Positions 10,819-25,061 of a stretch of 64,000 bases of DNA are shown here, one piece after another. Position 1 is the stretch's first letter. Every line of letters begins with the position of its first letter. Source of the stretch: Monocercomonoides exilis (taxonomy: Eukaryota > Preaxostyla > Oxymonadida > Polymastigidae); the NCBI GenBank assembly GCA_001643675.2, contig LSRY02000016.1, positions 1,240,001 through 1,304,000 on the forward strand. The letters are read 5' to 3'. A program made the position numbers and the translations under genes. The notes under the pieces were generated by a model. It was given only the letters and a program-made list of their open reading frames with translations, did not search any database and was not told the DNA's origin.

Positions 10819-13800
10819 TTCCGTCTTCTTCCATTTCTCATCCGCTTCTTCGCCCGACCCCTCTGCACGCCACAGACACTGCATCTTCCGCGCTCTTTTT
10901 GCATGTCTCTCTTCTGTCTCATCTTCTGTGGCTGTTGTGCAACATCGTGTTTACGTGCCATGTGAGTCTGATGACAAAGCAGAGCGAGCAGAAGCACCGC
11001 TGGCAGAAGGAAAGGCAAGCGCTGGAGATGGCTGTGAGGGAGGAGAAGAGGAAGAGGAAGAGGAAGGAGAAGAAAGAGAAGGGAGAGGGAGAGGAAGAGG
11101 AAGGGAATGTGATGGTGATGGAGGAAGAAGAAGATGAAGAAAGAATGGTGAGCGTTGGAGGGATGAGGGAAGAAGAGGAAAAGGCAGAGAAGGAGAAAGA
11201 GGAGAAAGAGGAGAAAGAGATACAACAAGAAGTGGATGCGCTGCTTTGGCAGAGAAAGAGGGAATATTTGAAAACAAACGGAATTGTTCAATTTGAGAAA
11301 TCTTCAGCTTCTTTAAACAGTTCGAATGCGCTTCAAAGTTTCTCAGTTCAGCAAACTTCTTCACAGAACTTCGGTTTTGTTCCTTCTTCTGCTTCTTCTT
11401 CTTCTTCCTTTTCTTCTTCCTTTTCTTCTTCCTTTTCTTCTTCTTCCATTTCGCCAGTTTCTTTGCTTCCACCCACCTCAACACAGCCACCTTCCATTGA
11501 CACTCAATTTCCATTTCATACCACTTCATCACAGCATCTCACACCACACTCCACGACTCCATCTTTCATGTCACAAATGCCTTCTCCTTCTCCTTCTCTT
11601 TCTCCTCCTTCTCTTTCTTCTCTTTCTTCTCTTTCTTCTTCATTTCCTTCTTCTCTTCCTTCTTCATTTTCTTCTTCTTCTTCCTTTTCTTCTCCTTCTC
11701 CTTCTTCTCTCCCCCCTCCCACGCGATTCTCCCAGCTCTCCTCTTCCTCCTTCTCCTTCTTCCTTCTTCTGCATTCTCTTCTCGACATCTTCCCTCTCCT
11801 CACCACACTCACCACACTGTCTATGCTTCATTCTTCTCTCTATGATGACGTGGCTGTCTTGTTAGACACAGACATTTATCGCAAAAGGCTGCAAAGAGAA
11901 GCAGAAGAAGCAAGCAGCGCGCACAAAGAGAGAGAAGTGCTGGCGTCGCAGTCGCATTTCTTTGCGTCTTCGAAGTCGGTTAGTAATTTGGATGAAGTGG
12001 ATGCAATTGGCAGTTTTGTTGAGCAGCTTGAAGAAGATGAGAAATTTTGTGAGATTTTGAAGGGAAAGGATGAAGAAGTTCAGTTTGTGAAGTGTTTTTC
12101 TTCTCATTTGTCGACATCCAAACAAGATGTGCAATATTCTTCTTCTCTTTCTCCTTCTTCTCCTTCTTTTATTTATTCATCATCGTCATCATCTTCTCCT
12201 TCTCCTTCTTCTTCCATTTGTTCTTCTCCTTCTCACATTTGTGAGCTTTTCAAACAGAATCAGCGCGTCGAAGGGCATTTGTGGATCGCCAAAAAGACGT
12301 TGAGAGAAGAAATTTATTCGCTTTTTGCTGAAATGACTGACGATGTACTGAAGCTGCTGCATATCTCCATTTTTTATACGAAGGCTGCGAAAAAAGTGTG
12401 AAAAAAAAAATTTTTTTTGATATTTGATATTTTAATGAAAATGTTTAACGCATTTAATTGGTTTATATTTTGTCTTCTTTTTCATTCTTTCATTCTTTCT
12501 TTTGTCTTTGCTTTAATAAAAATTTTTCTTATTTTCACTATTTCTGTTATTATAATATTAAAATTTCAACGAATTTTTTTATGAATTTTTGTATTCTATT
12601 TTTCATAATGTCAATTCTTATCAAAAAAACACACCAAAAGTATTTGAATGAAAATGCTTCTCTTTTGGGCAATCTGAACATCTGCTTAGCTCTTCCACTT
12701 TTCTCTATTCCTTCGATATGCACACGCACTGTCTCATTGCTGTCTATCTTGGCTCAGTCTTCTAAACCAGAGCATGGAGATGTATGATATGTTTATTATT
12801 TTATGAAAGAAGAAGTTTTTTTTTGACAATTTCAGAATTTTGGTGGGATTAATTCTTTTTTTTTTTTATTTTTTTTTTTTTTTTGAGGGAAAATATAACT
12901 TTTTTTTTTATCTTTTTTTATTTTATTTGTATTATTTTGATGTTTTTTATCTTTTGTGGATATTTTTCAAAAAATGAATATTTTTTCTATTTTTTATTAT
13001 TCTTCATAAATACTTATTCATAAACTCTAACAATTCACCTCAGAATTTGGTGATTCATGACATCCACGATGCACTGTACATGGTCATCCAACGATACACA
13101 ACAAGCCTTCACAAGAAAAGAGAGATCCAAAAGCAGAGGCTGAAGAAAAAGCAGATGCAGCAAAGTGGAGCAGCAGCTCAAAGAGAAAAGCGAAAAACCA
13201 CTTCAAACAGAACAAATGCTTCAGACAAAGCAGAAGAAGACGAAGAAGACGAAGAAGAAGAAATCGATGCAGAAGCAGAGAATGAGACAGACTTCGATCT
13301 GGTGGACGACTTCAACGACTTTCCCAACTGCCTCAACTCGATCAGCGCGGAAGGGTCTGAGCCTCTCTGGCACGACACCGCCGAAAACGGGCTGACTGCT
13401 GGCGATGTGCAGCTGTTTCCCCCACGGCTGCTGAGAAAATACGTGCGAAGCTCTCTTCCTGCTACTTCTGATTCCACGCAGCAGTTCTGCCGGGATGTCG
13501 CAGCGCTGCTGAAGCTGCCGAGCTATTCGGATTTCTTTGTTGTGCATGAAGTCACAGCGAGGGCTGCGTTTATCGCGCTGTTTGCAGAGACAAACATCGC
13601 TTTGGGGGAAGAGTCGCACACCGCAGCAGTCGCCACGCACCCGTATCTGCTCAACTGTGCTGTGTCTTTGGCATCATACAGCCTCAGATTCAGCTTTCTG
13701 AGCCAAATTGTGAGTTTAATTGTTGCGTGTGGAAGCGATTCGCAGTATGCGTGCCTCAGCAAGCTGTCTGCCACGCACAGTGTGATTGTGCTGTGCAAGC

Positions 13801-14822
13801 TGATAGAGACGGTGCTTGGCTGGCGACTGAGCCTCAAAAAGGAGAATGAGCTGACGAAGGAAGTGATGAATGTGTTGTTAGATTCGCTGCACATGATACT
13901 GAAGCTGATGCGGTTTGGAAGAAGAGAAGCAATCATGGTAACATTTGATGAGGAGAACGGGAAAAGCAAAGAGTCAAGAAAAGGCAATAATAAAAAAAGC
14001 AATGCTTCCAGGATTGGCAAAGAATGGAGTTCGTTTGACAAAGGGCTGCTTCAGATGGAGCTTTCAGATTTGGATGAGCTGTATGAAGAAGGAAATGCTT
14101 CGTATCATCTGCTCAATCCTGTGCTGAGCGATGTCTGTGCACTGCGATATGAGACTCTGTTTGACACAGTTTCTGAAGTGTTTTTCCATCCGAAGGTCAA
14201 TCGACTGGCTACTCGCATTGCCGAATGCTTCATAGCGCCTTATTTGGAGGTGGTGTCGGAGTCTTCTTTGGAGGATGTGGGGAAAGCAGGGAAGATTATC
14301 AATGAATGTGCTGTTTTGAATGCAATGAACACGATAAGAGATGAGGAAGGTGATGGAGACGATGAAAGCGAGGAAGAAGAAGAAGAAGAGGAGGAGGAGG
14401 AGGAGGAGGAGGAGGAAGAGGAAGAAGAGGAAGAGGAAGAGGAAGAGGAAGAAGATGGTGGTGATGAAATTAGATATAAACAAAGATTAATAACTGGAAA
14501 GGCTGGATATCCAACAAGAGACAGCGATATTTTGGCAGGCACGTTTCAAGATTATCAAAATACTTTATTTGAAAATGCTGACATGGGTGTTGATGGGATT
14601 GATGGGATGATTGAAGATAATTCATTTGTTGAAGGAGGAAGTGGAATTCAAGGTGATGGAGAAAGGATGGCAAATCAAGCAAATAGCTTTGAGAATCCGT
14701 CATTTGCAAGTGTTTCTGGGATGGAAGGAGAACCAGCAAACGATGTGCATTTAAGTTCGTCAGAAGGCACAGGCTATCCAACATTTGTTGACCAAGTGTT
14801 TAGTGAAGGCTTTACACCTTGA
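9217..14822 (+). CDS. Large low-complexity charged protein, six exons, function unknown
   Basis: Exons 9217-9426, 9488-9584, 9657-9773, 9868-12395, 12641-12781 and 13044-14822 join in phase to about 1623 residues. The N-terminus is basic (RKVQHQIAGGLRVSKR, QRKRK). Exons 2-4 then give short hydrophobic helical stretches such as VCLEALESN and FEWLYCDDINIRINTIGVIG, which look ARM/HEAT-like and faintly recall importin-alpha; this is a guess. The long exon 4 carries poly-Glu, poly-Ser and Lys/Glu coiled-coil tracts encoded by trinucleotide repeats. The last exon has an acidic start, a globular helical core without a recognised domain, and a run of about 40 Glu near 14370-14455. The weakest junction is exon 4 to 5 (donor GTGTGA, acceptor CAAAAG). 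The ATG at 9217 is the first in frame after an upstream stop; an earlier exon cannot be excluded. Confidence 0.65.
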
Positions 14823-15266
14823 ACAATTTGGCTTTTTCGTCATTTCAAAATTTTGTGTAAAAATTCTATGGAAAAAAAAACATACTTTTTTTTTATAAAT
14901 GCAGTTTTTCGTGTTGGTACATAACTGGAAAACGTGCTTAAATTTGATAAAAAACAATGAAATCGAAAATGACAAGAAATGATAACTACAATAACTTTCC
15001 AAAAAAAATGTTAAAAAATATGAAAAGAAAATATATTTTCATGAGGTGAGGAAAATTATCAACAAATCCAATAAAAAAATGTTCGATGAGAAGGCAAAAC
15101 TACTTTAAAAAATTTCAATGAAAAGGGTTATAAATGTGTATAATATTCCAGAAGCATTATTAATTCCATCGCTTTTTTGTCTTCAAATAAAAACAATTGA
15201 AAGAAAAAAATAAAATAAAATAAAATAAAATTGCACTTTAAAGCACAAATTACAATTCACCGATGT
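14823..15266. other. Short intergenic gap between convergent genes
   Basis: The plus gene ending at 14822 and the minus gene ending at 15267 converge. The gap is AT-rich and includes an (AAAAT)n-like run at about 15207-15230. Nothing coding is visible; both 3' ends and polyadenylation sites must lie here. Confidence 0.7.
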
Positions 15267-18200
15267 TTATTCCTCGACAACTTGGGGAGCCCACGGAACA
15301 GCCTCCATCTCAATTTCCTTTGGATCCTGTTCTTTCACCTCTGCTTTGTTCAACTTCTTCTTTCTCACCACACACACAACCACAACAATTGCCACAACAG
15401 TCGCCACGAAAAACACCGGAACCAAGACAGAAATGAGAATGATGCCTGTTTTGGACAAGCCAGGCTTTTCGCCATCGCCATTCGAAATGTCTGCTGCTTT
15501 GATGACCAAAGCAGCGGTGCGCCTTCTCCACCCGTGCGAGCCAACACCAAAGCCGAGTCGTATCACCACGCTGGTTCCGCTGTCGGCAAAGTCGAGGTAG
15601 TTCGACTGGATCACTCCGACTGCTTCGAACTCCGACGGATTTGAGGTGAAAGTGAACGGACCGTACAGTGTTGTCCAATCGTCAATGTAATCGTTATCGG
15701 CTGATTTTAGAAAAAATAAAAAGAAAAGAAAGAATGTCAAATTTAAAAAAAAAATTATTTAAGGAAAATTTTTTTAATTTCAAAAAATATAATTTGTTAG
15801 ATGATTATTTAATAAAGCGTTCATACGATCTTCATCAGCTTCTTCGTTGTGAACAGGATCAACCCATTCGCCTTCGCGATGCAGCACCTCGAAAGTGAGA
15901 TTGCAGGGGATCATGTTGTTCCCTTTGAACGTGATGGTTGAGTTGATTCCAGACTTCGTCCTGCTGATGCTCGACAGAGAAGGAATAAACAGCGGAGACA
16001 TTCTTCTCTTCGCTATGCCTCCCAGTGTGCAGTTGTTGCTCTGGATCCACAGCGATGAATTGGCAGCTGCGCCGTCGCTTCCGAGATCAAGCGAATTCAC
16101 GTTGACTGAACCAGAGCCTGTACAGACGATGTTCTTGCGCAGCGATGGGAAACGAGAGGAAGCAGCGTTTGATTCAGGCGAAGAATTGAGCATCGCATTG
16201 CTGTTTGAATAGCTCTTGCTGATCGGAGTTGGGCACTCTCCTTTCTGAAGCATACCGTTTTCTTTGAAGTTGTACTTGTCAATAGTCAACGAACCGCTGT
16301 CCACAGAGAGCGCATAATCGCGTGCTCCCAAGAACTGAACATCGTTCAGATGCGCCTGGCAGTCCTTCAGATGCACAACTGAGGCCGTGCCAACTGCACA
16401 AATGCAGCTGTCGCACTCGCCATCATGTTCGGTCAGGGTATCTGAAAGATATTTCGTCTTAAACTGGCCAAATGAATTAGTTTTTGCATTGTATTGTGCT
16501 TTTGCAGCAGTTGTGACTCTTTCGTCAAACTGGCAGCCTTTCATCTCCACTTTCGATCCGTGGATGCTCATCACGCTTCCAACCACTTCAATTTCCTCGT
16601 CTTCGTCTGCTGAGTCCTCCTCTCCAATCACACGCTCTTCGTCACGCAACGGAGCGCGATAGGCACAATTCGTGCTGATCACATTCTCCAACACAAACGA
16701 GAACTCTGGCACATACACAAGTTTTGTTTCGTTTGTGGAGTTGCCATCGTCTTTGCTTGTGTTTGTGGGCAGCCACGGGAGCCAGATGCTGCTGTTTCCA
16801 TCGTCATCTTCGTTGGGATGAGCAAATCGGAGAACAGAAGGATTAACAAACGCCTCTGTTGAGGGTGTTGCTGAAGTTGAAGAAATGCCTTCAAATGTGC
16901 AGCCTTTGAAAGTGATTGTCACTTTTGGAAGGTCTTCTGGTGGCTGCTCGTCTTCATTGCCATCAGAATTAGCAGTGTTTTGCGTGTCAGACAGCACAAC
17001 TTCAGAAGAAAGAATATTAATCATCGTTCCTCCTGTGAACAGCAGGTTCTTTGCATCCAAATGATCAAAGAAGGCATTGTGATTGTTGCGGAGCACAATC
17101 GCATTCACATCGTCTCGAAATGCCAGATCATTAATCTTGCAGTGCTCCATCTCCACAACACCCCCTTCAGCTAGAACAAGACTCATTCGCATCGAAACAG
17201 ACGGCGCATCTTGGTTTGAGCAAGCAATTTGACTGAGAATGTAATTTGAAGATGCCGAAGAAGAAGATGAAGCCGTCTTTGGAGTGATTTCACTTTCTTT
17301 AAATCGCAGTGTTCCGGATTCAACGCCAAAAACGGCAGAATGTGTTGAGATAAGCGTGTCGGAGATCACAATCGCAATCTTTTCCATCGCAACAACAGAA
17401 TCCGTGCAGCTGATGATTGTCAGGCGGCTATCGTCCGGTTGTTGTACAGTTTGTGACAGCTGCAGTTCAGACAAGGTAGCTGCTTGATTGATAACGCTGT
17501 TGGACAAAGACGATAAAGCAGACGTGGTTGAGTGTGAAGTAATTGTCACATCTTCAAGATCTGTTTCTTCGCTGATGATAATCGCATCCATTACAGCCAG
17601 CTTCCGCACAGCTCCATTCATCACGTGAGGCAATCCCATTGCAATGTCCTTGCAAGGCTTTAAGGCACTTCCGCAGGTTCTTTTAAATACTTCATCTGGA
17701 TCTGAGCCAGGACTTGATGCAGATGAGATACAAACAGATTGAGACTTGAATTGAAGCACCTCATCAAGCATGTCCGTGCATGAAGAACCTTGGCAACTCT
17801 GTATTAATCCGCTAACGTTATCAGCGTCAAACTGATTCCAATCGATATTAAATTGACTGTCAACAAGCTGTTTGCTTGTATCCCCACCACAATTAATTTG
17901 AACAACCGGAACACTTTCAGTTTTGCATTCAGTAAATTTTAAAGAAGACAATAGAAACGGGATAGGTTTAGTTACGGAACTACCAAAAGACTCAAAGTCG
18001 AGATAAATCGCATTTCCATTAGAAGAATCAGTTGATTCAGTTTTGCAATTTGTGAATGAGCAATCGGAGATTATGAGCAATTTTTTCTCTTCATCAGAAG
18101 GATCGGCACTTGCTTGTTTGAACGCTTGCTTTGCTGAATTGAAAGATGAGCCCAACTGCGAAGAAGCAGGATTTTTCACATTAACATACATTGCACCTCC

Positions 18201-21200
18201 TTTCTTTGAGTTGGTAGATTGGCAGTTATCGAACACACAAGATGAAATCCTCATCTCAAGCACTATATCGCTCTCAAGAGATAACGCAGCTGGCAACTGG
18301 TCTCCAGTTGAGCCAGCGTTCGCAATGTTTGTGAAAGATGAGTATTCCATCAGAAAGAACGGCTGAGGGTCTGTTTGGGTGCCTGCGTGCGCAGCGGGTG
18401 TTTGAGGCTGACTGAATTTCACTAAGACAGCAGGAAAAGCATCTGTAACTTTAATGTTGTTGAAGATTAAATGGGAAATGGATGCAGCTGATGGAACGCT
18501 ATCCAGTATGAGAGGGCAACTGGGGGTTGGTAACAGCTTATCTTTTGTTGATTTGGTTGCAATGAATGAAAACTCGTTGATAAAAACGTTGGAGTATTTT
18601 GAACTAATGAAAGAATACAAAACGTTATCATTTTCAAATGATTCGTTCATCTCAAAGGCAACATTTTCAATGATGAGCATTCCTTTTGAGCAAAATATTA
18701 TTTTTTTGATTTGAACTGTTCCTTCGCTATTGGTCATTTTCAGAGGAAGCAAAAATTTCAGCGATGAAAACTTTGTCACAGACGAAGCTAAAGGAACAGT
18801 CACAGATTGATCAGAAGATGAAGAAACACTAAAAAGAGCTTCATTAAATGATGAACTTTCTATTGTTTTACTCACTTGAATGTTTGCTTGTGAGGCACTA
18901 TCGGAAGTTGATCCCTGAGGCAAGCGATATGCACTGGCAGAAATAATTATGGTATCATCCATCTTAAGGCATTTACTCACATCCAATGAATCCTTAACAA
19001 TCAGCGTCCTCTTCTTGTTTTTCAGCAACCTCTCTAGCCCTCCTTCAATTGTTTTGCAGGGCGTTTCAGCAGCTCCGCATTTCTTGTCATTTCCTGATTC
19101 GATGCCAGTTTTGTCCGCATACACTTCTGTTGAGCGTTGCTCAATGACCTCAAATAGATCGCCCATTTGAGAATCTGATTGGCAAGTACCGCTTGAGGCA
19201 TTGCAGTAGCACATTGAGTTTGTTCTGTCATATTCAACATTTGAGAGCACAGCATAGTTTTCTGGGTCAGCAACGCAGCCTTCTGCAGGTACTTCCACTC
19301 GCTGCTTTGTGTCGATGATGATCGTCTCTTCATTCACTTTTTTCGGGTCATTTAGCAAAACAAACAAGTCTCTTCCTTTCGCTGCTTTGTTCAAAGCAAA
19401 CCGTGGCATTGAGACAACCATCATTGTATTCAGTTCACTCTGATCAGCAGATGTGACATCGAGATAGATCGCACCTCCTTTTCCAGTCTGTTCATTACAT
19501 CCGCAGCGCACAAATAGACAATCGTAAATTGACACCGACTCGTCTGCTTGGAGTTTGAGTGCGATAGCACCACCTGCTGTTGCAGAAGGCGATGTGCAAT
19601 CAACAAAACTGCAGGAGTTGATGTCTATTGGTGGAATCTTTGTTTCAGAATTCGGATTACTGAATGCATTGCTAGATGTTGCTTTGAGAGCAGACGTGCC
19701 TTCAGCTGAAGAGATAACAGCTGCAGAAGCGGAAGAACTTGTTATTCCGCAGAACTTGCAGCCAGAAAATGACAGAGTTGCGCTGTTTGCTTGTGAAAGA
19801 AGGCTGTTTGTCTCTGAAAGACTATTTGCTGCTGCTGATGTTGCACGAGTCAGTGAGAAAAGAGAGCTTTTCAATGTGAGCTCGGAGAAATGACAGTTAA
19901 CCAGATGAAAATCGCCTGACGCAGAACTGTACACAACTGGAGACGTGGAAAACGACAGCTTGTTGATGAAGCATGATGTTAGAGTCACTGCTCCTGTAAT
20001 AGTAGAAAGAAGAGGAAATGCAATCTCTGCAGCATTTGACATCTGTCTGCTTGACGATGAAGTGAATGACGTTGCTGCACCCACAGTAAATGAACAGTCA
20101 TCGAGTGACAAATAACCGCTGTCCGAGTTCAAAGACGAGCAAATAAAGGCTTCATAACTTGCATCAAACGCAGCTGTTGAAGGAAGCTGGAATTCAATGG
20201 ACTTAAAGTGAGCGCCATTCTCAGACACGAAAACAGCGTAATTCGGAGTGTTTGTTGCGCTCCTAGCAGATGAAGATTCTGTGTTCGTCGAGCTGCTTAT
20301 TGGACAATCTAGTAAATTTGAGCATTCATCTGTTGCAGCTTCTCCAAGACTTGAGGCAAACGAAAGAACCGCTCTTTTGTTTGAACTGGCATCTTCTGGC
20401 TGCTCATTTCCCCAATCAACAGCTTGCGCTGCAGCAACTGTGATTCCTTTCACGATTATTTTCTTCGTCGTATGTAGCTTGTTGAGAATCACCAACTCCT
20501 TTGAAGCTCCAGTCAAGTGGCAAACGGCATATCCAAAGCTGGCACAGGGAAGATTCTTTGATCCGCACAAAAACCAGTCGCTTCCTGTGACTTCTTCATT
20601 CCGCTTGCGCAATCTGCTTTCAAATGAATGTCTGTTTTCGATTGACAAATGCAAATTTGTAAGTGAGGTCGATGAAAGAGTAGAAGCAGCTGTTGATGCA
20701 GCAGACGTGACGCAGATGCGGTTGTCTTCATATTTCAAATACTGAATCAGATCAATATCAGTTCCCTGACTTCCATCAGCAAGCTCTGCACCATAAAGCG
20801 GTGATAGAGAGCAGTCATAGCCAGAATGGAACGCATCAGTAAACAATTCATGTTTCACTTGTGCACCAATATTTGGAATACACAGGAAAAGATCTCGCCC
20901 AATTGAAGCTTCATTTGTTGTGAAGTCAATTCCTGCAAAAGGCATTTCATTTGGCAAGAAAGATGCCTTGAACGAAACGTATAGCCCACCTCCTCGTCCA
21001 GCTGTTGAAGATGATGTATCTTTATCGTCGACTGAAGCTGAGCAAGACGTGAATGTCGTCTCAGTCACTGAGACGTGCTGTGAAGACGTACCTTCATTGG
21101 AAAAGGCAGAGTGCTTGGAGCCAGACGATGAAAGAGAGGCCGATGGATCCTCAACAGAAATGCAAAGTGCTCCTCCTTTCAGTGAACCCTTCGACGAAAT

Positions 21201-24200
21201 GCTTGAAAACGAGCAATTGTTCATCTTCACTCGCGTTTCCTTTGCAGCATTTGAAGGTAACGTCATTGTTAGCAGCGCTTTCTGTTGTGGTGAGTCAGGA
21301 AAAGAAACATATTCAAAAATGGAATCTTTGATGTCGTAGATGGATGTGGCATCGCAAGAATTAATAGAAGCCAAGTCTGACGGTGCAAAGAAGAAAGGAG
21401 TGAATCCTGAAGCAAACGCAAAGTTCGACAATTTGCAGCCATTCATTTCAAACTCTTCGGAAAAAATGCAGAAGAAAGAGTAAGATAGCTCAGGTCCGTT
21501 CATTCCAGAGAAAGTGGAAGAAGACAAAGAAGAAGACGAAGTTGTATTGAGCTTGAATGAGCATCTGTGCAGCACAATCTTCTTGTTCCCTTCTGAAACG
21601 CTTTCAGACGATGAAATCAAATACTTCACTGTCTTCCCTGAAACCGTCAAAAATTCTGAAGGCACAGCAAACTCGACGAACGAGAAGTTCACCTCTCCGC
21701 TCACAAACAGCAGCGCAGGCCCGTTTGCCGGGCTTGCTGCTCCGGCCGACGACACAGTCGAATTCTCGCTGAACACTAGAGGCGTCGTGCGGTGTGTGTC
21801 CGCCGCTGACGACTGGATGCGGAGGAAGTCAAACCCGTTCATCTCCACCGGTGTCTCAATCACTGCAGAGTTTTTCAGGCACACAATGCGGTTCGTGTTT
21901 CCCCGGATGTGTTTCACTGCCTCTGAGATCGTCCGGCACGGCGAGCCTGACGCTCCGCACTGGTTGCTGTCTCTGCCATTCCCTGTGGACGACACATACA
22001 CTTGGTGCGACTCAAATTTGATCGAGTTCAGAACATTAGACGCTGTGAGAGTCGTGTTCACTGCATCATCCGCCATCAGAGCTGACTGTGAGTACGTAAA
22101 TAGTTCCTCATCGCCAAGATCCATGTCAAACATGCTATCAGTAATCTGGTCGTTCAGATTCTTCAGGTGCAGAAACACGTGCTTTCCATATAGTGCTGTG
22201 TTGTTCACCATGACGCAGTCCTCAAACCGAAGGTTCACTGACCACACAACCGAATCATCTTCCTCCGGCCAATCATCGCTGTCTCCACTACCCCGGCTCC
22301 CGATGCAGTCCACATACATCGCACCTCCCCTTCCTGTGGCATTGGAGCCGCAGCGGCATCTGATGAATGAGCATTGCTCCACAGTCAGTGAACCGTGTTC
22401 AGTAAGCACAAGGCGCGATGCACCTCCTCGTGTTGAGAGCGTGGAATTGATGTCGATTAACTTACATGAAGAAAATGAATAGACCGTATCGACTGTCTGA
22501 AGAGAGGAGAACACAGCAGATCCTGACTGCGTGCGCGAGATCCACTCAAAGTGGCAGGATTGTAGAGAAATAGAAGGAGATGCGTTTCTTGTAGAAGTCA
22601 GAGAAGCACCATTTGCCACTCGTTCTTTGGTCACATCCAGCACAGCGCCAGCCGTGATTGTTATGTTGTTGATGCGCACGTTAACCCACTCAACTCTCAG
22701 ATTCTCTTCCCAATGCACAACAAAAAGGCTTTTTGCGAAGTAGAAGTTCCTCTTCTGTTTGGCGACTGTAACTGCAGACGAGGTGGCATTGATGCGCGTC
22801 TGAGTAAGCGAAAGAGTGCCCTGTCGAAGCACAACGAGTGAGTATGGAATTGTGGTTGTGTCTGAGGACGAAGATGAGGAGGAAGACGGGTCAGATGTGC
22901 CTGTTGGATAGAATGTGCAGAAAGTGAAGGAAAGCGATACATCATTCGCTGCTGGCACAGCAGTCACGGCTTCGCATCCAAATAGCTCCTTCACATCGTC
23001 GTTTGTTCCAATAGCAATAGGAAAGACGAAACGAATCGAGTTAAACGAGACCGATCCTGCGATATTGAACACTCTACCGCTCGATGGGATGGCTGCCATG
23101 TCTTTGCCCGCTACGACAATCTCGCTTTCTCTGATTCTTCTCCATTCCTCTTCTCTCTTCCATGCATTTGCATCGCCCTGCAGTGTAGGTGATGAGGGCT
23201 CATTCTCATTGCAAGTACTTGACTGGATGGTATTTGACGAAAGATCGACTGGAGAAGTCAGTGTAGCAGAACGAACAACAACCAGCACATTCGGTGACTG
23301 GACAGAACCTTCCGCCGAGTGGTGCGACAGGCCATAGTCGACAGTCATACATGGGCGCATATCAGAGCCGCAGTAGAAGCGATCTGTTCCCTTCTGCTTC
23401 TTTGCCATCTCTTCCTCTGTTGTAAGCGATGCCCGTCCTGTGTAGATGGTTGTGCTTAAATAAGTCAGTTTTTTCACCAGATCGATGATGTCTCCAGTTT
23501 TCTGTGAGGTTGATTTTATTGCAGACAGTGTATGCTGAACAGCAGCATCCAGCCCTCTTTCGGCAAAGCACTCGTAAAACCACTCCGCCGTTACAGCGTC
23601 AGTGATGGAATTCGCACACACAAATATCCCCTTTCCAAAGGCAGCGTTGTTCAACTGATTTGTAGTGGCAGATGTCAAAGTGCATTTCTGGAACAGAACT
23701 TTAACTGCATTTGTTGTCGGATTGATATCTTCCACATCCAAATAGCAGCCTCCGCCAAGTCCCACATCGTTCGCATTTGTATCGCTGGTCACTTCTACGT
23801 CTCTTTCAGCTTTATTCCCCACGAATACGGTGCTCAGCACATTCAGCGATAAAGTGTTTCCTGTTCCTCTTCGGTACACACTCATTCCACCTCCGCGTCC
23901 AAACTTCCCGTTTGCAGCTTGAGATCCTGCAGAGCAGCCTTCAAATCGGCAATTACTAACAGTAACGACCAGAGAAGCAGTTCCGTCTCCTGAGATATCA
24001 ACAGATATTCCACCTCCTCTTTCTGCAGCTTTGCATTGAAGAAATTCGCATCTCGTTAAAGATATTTTAATTTCACCTAAGCTATTTTCAGACTTGCTTT
24101 TTGCAGAAAAGCAAATAGCGCCTCCATTCAAATCGATGCCACCATCAGAAGGAGTGCTGCATTGAGCAAAGGTTGAGTCGCTGATAGTTTTGCTCCCAGA

Positions 24201-25061
24201 AAACTCCTGACGATCTATATTGCTTTGAAAAGCAGAGAACGTAAACATTTCATTTGAGCAGCATTTAAAAGTGTTATTCTTCATAAATAAATTTTGACTG
24301 CTGCATTCTCCAAGTGAAATGGATATTCCGAATCTGTTAAATATTGATGTAAATGTGCAACCTTCAATTAGGCTTTCAAATGTTTCAAAGAAAGAACGAT
24401 CGTCTTCCTTGTCTTTTGCTTTATAACTAATGTTCAAGAAATTGCAACTTGAAATTTCTTCTGTGTGTAATTTCTTTGAACAAATTAATGGATCATTTCG
24501 TTGAAGAATAATTGAAGAAAATTTCGAATTTTTGACGAAAATGGAATTTGACCGATCTAAACTATTAGCAAGTGAATTTAATGGTGATTGCGCGCATTCA
24601 CTTTTTAGTGATGTTATGTTTGAAATTGAAAGTTCCCCCAAATGAAGCATAAAAAATGATCGATCGGCATCCGTATAATGAACATTGCAAAAACGTAATT
24701 CGACAAAAGCAGAATTTTTAATTGTACACAAAAAAGCATGCTTCGATTGAATGAACGCAACGCTGCAGAATTCAATTGTTGAATTACTGATATCAAAAAA
24801 TGTTTCACTCATTTCCAAATTAGAAACAAAAGTATTATCAAGAGCGTATTCCCTTGAAAAAAGAAGCATTGTATTTGTCTTAGAGATAAAAGTTGGAAGA
24901 GAATTTGCATATAGCAGATTTCGAGTGGAACAATCTTCAATAAAAGAACTTCCATCTTCAACTTTTGGAAGATGTTCTTCGCTCGTCTCAAAGGAATGAT
25001 GACAAGAAAATATTACGCACAATACAAAAATAACATTAAATTCACGAAAATGTTTTAACAT
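15267..25061 (-). CDS. Giant beta-helix (POMP-like) surface protein, type I membrane
   Basis: Exon 1 (25061-15827) and exon 2 (15700-15267) are separated by a 126 bp intron (donor GTATGA, acceptor AAATCAG) and give about 3222 residues. The start chosen is the ATG at 25061 because it begins a good signal peptide (MLKHFREFNVIFVLCVIFS); 24 in-frame codons upstream lack signal character. The ectodomain is Ser/Thr/Asn-rich with many beta-helix turns of the GGGIYV / GGAMYV / FxxC kind. A CG-x5-PC-x-[TS] motif recurs five times near residues 560, 1035, 1500, 2000 and 2465. A conserved membrane-proximal domain (FPSLRKNIVC, SLWI, SPLFIPS) follows, then one transmembrane helix near 3167-3192 and a ~30-residue cytoplasmic tail ending PWAPQVVEE. 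It probably acts at the cell surface in adhesion or recognition; this is inference from architecture. Confidence 0.88.

Noticed and set aside
10298-11532. Long minus-strand ORFs opposite the 9217-14822 gene (Asp/Ser/Leu-rich)
   Set aside because: They mirror trinucleotide repeats of the sense strand; the sense frame spans the whole exon and continues into spliced neighbours in phase.
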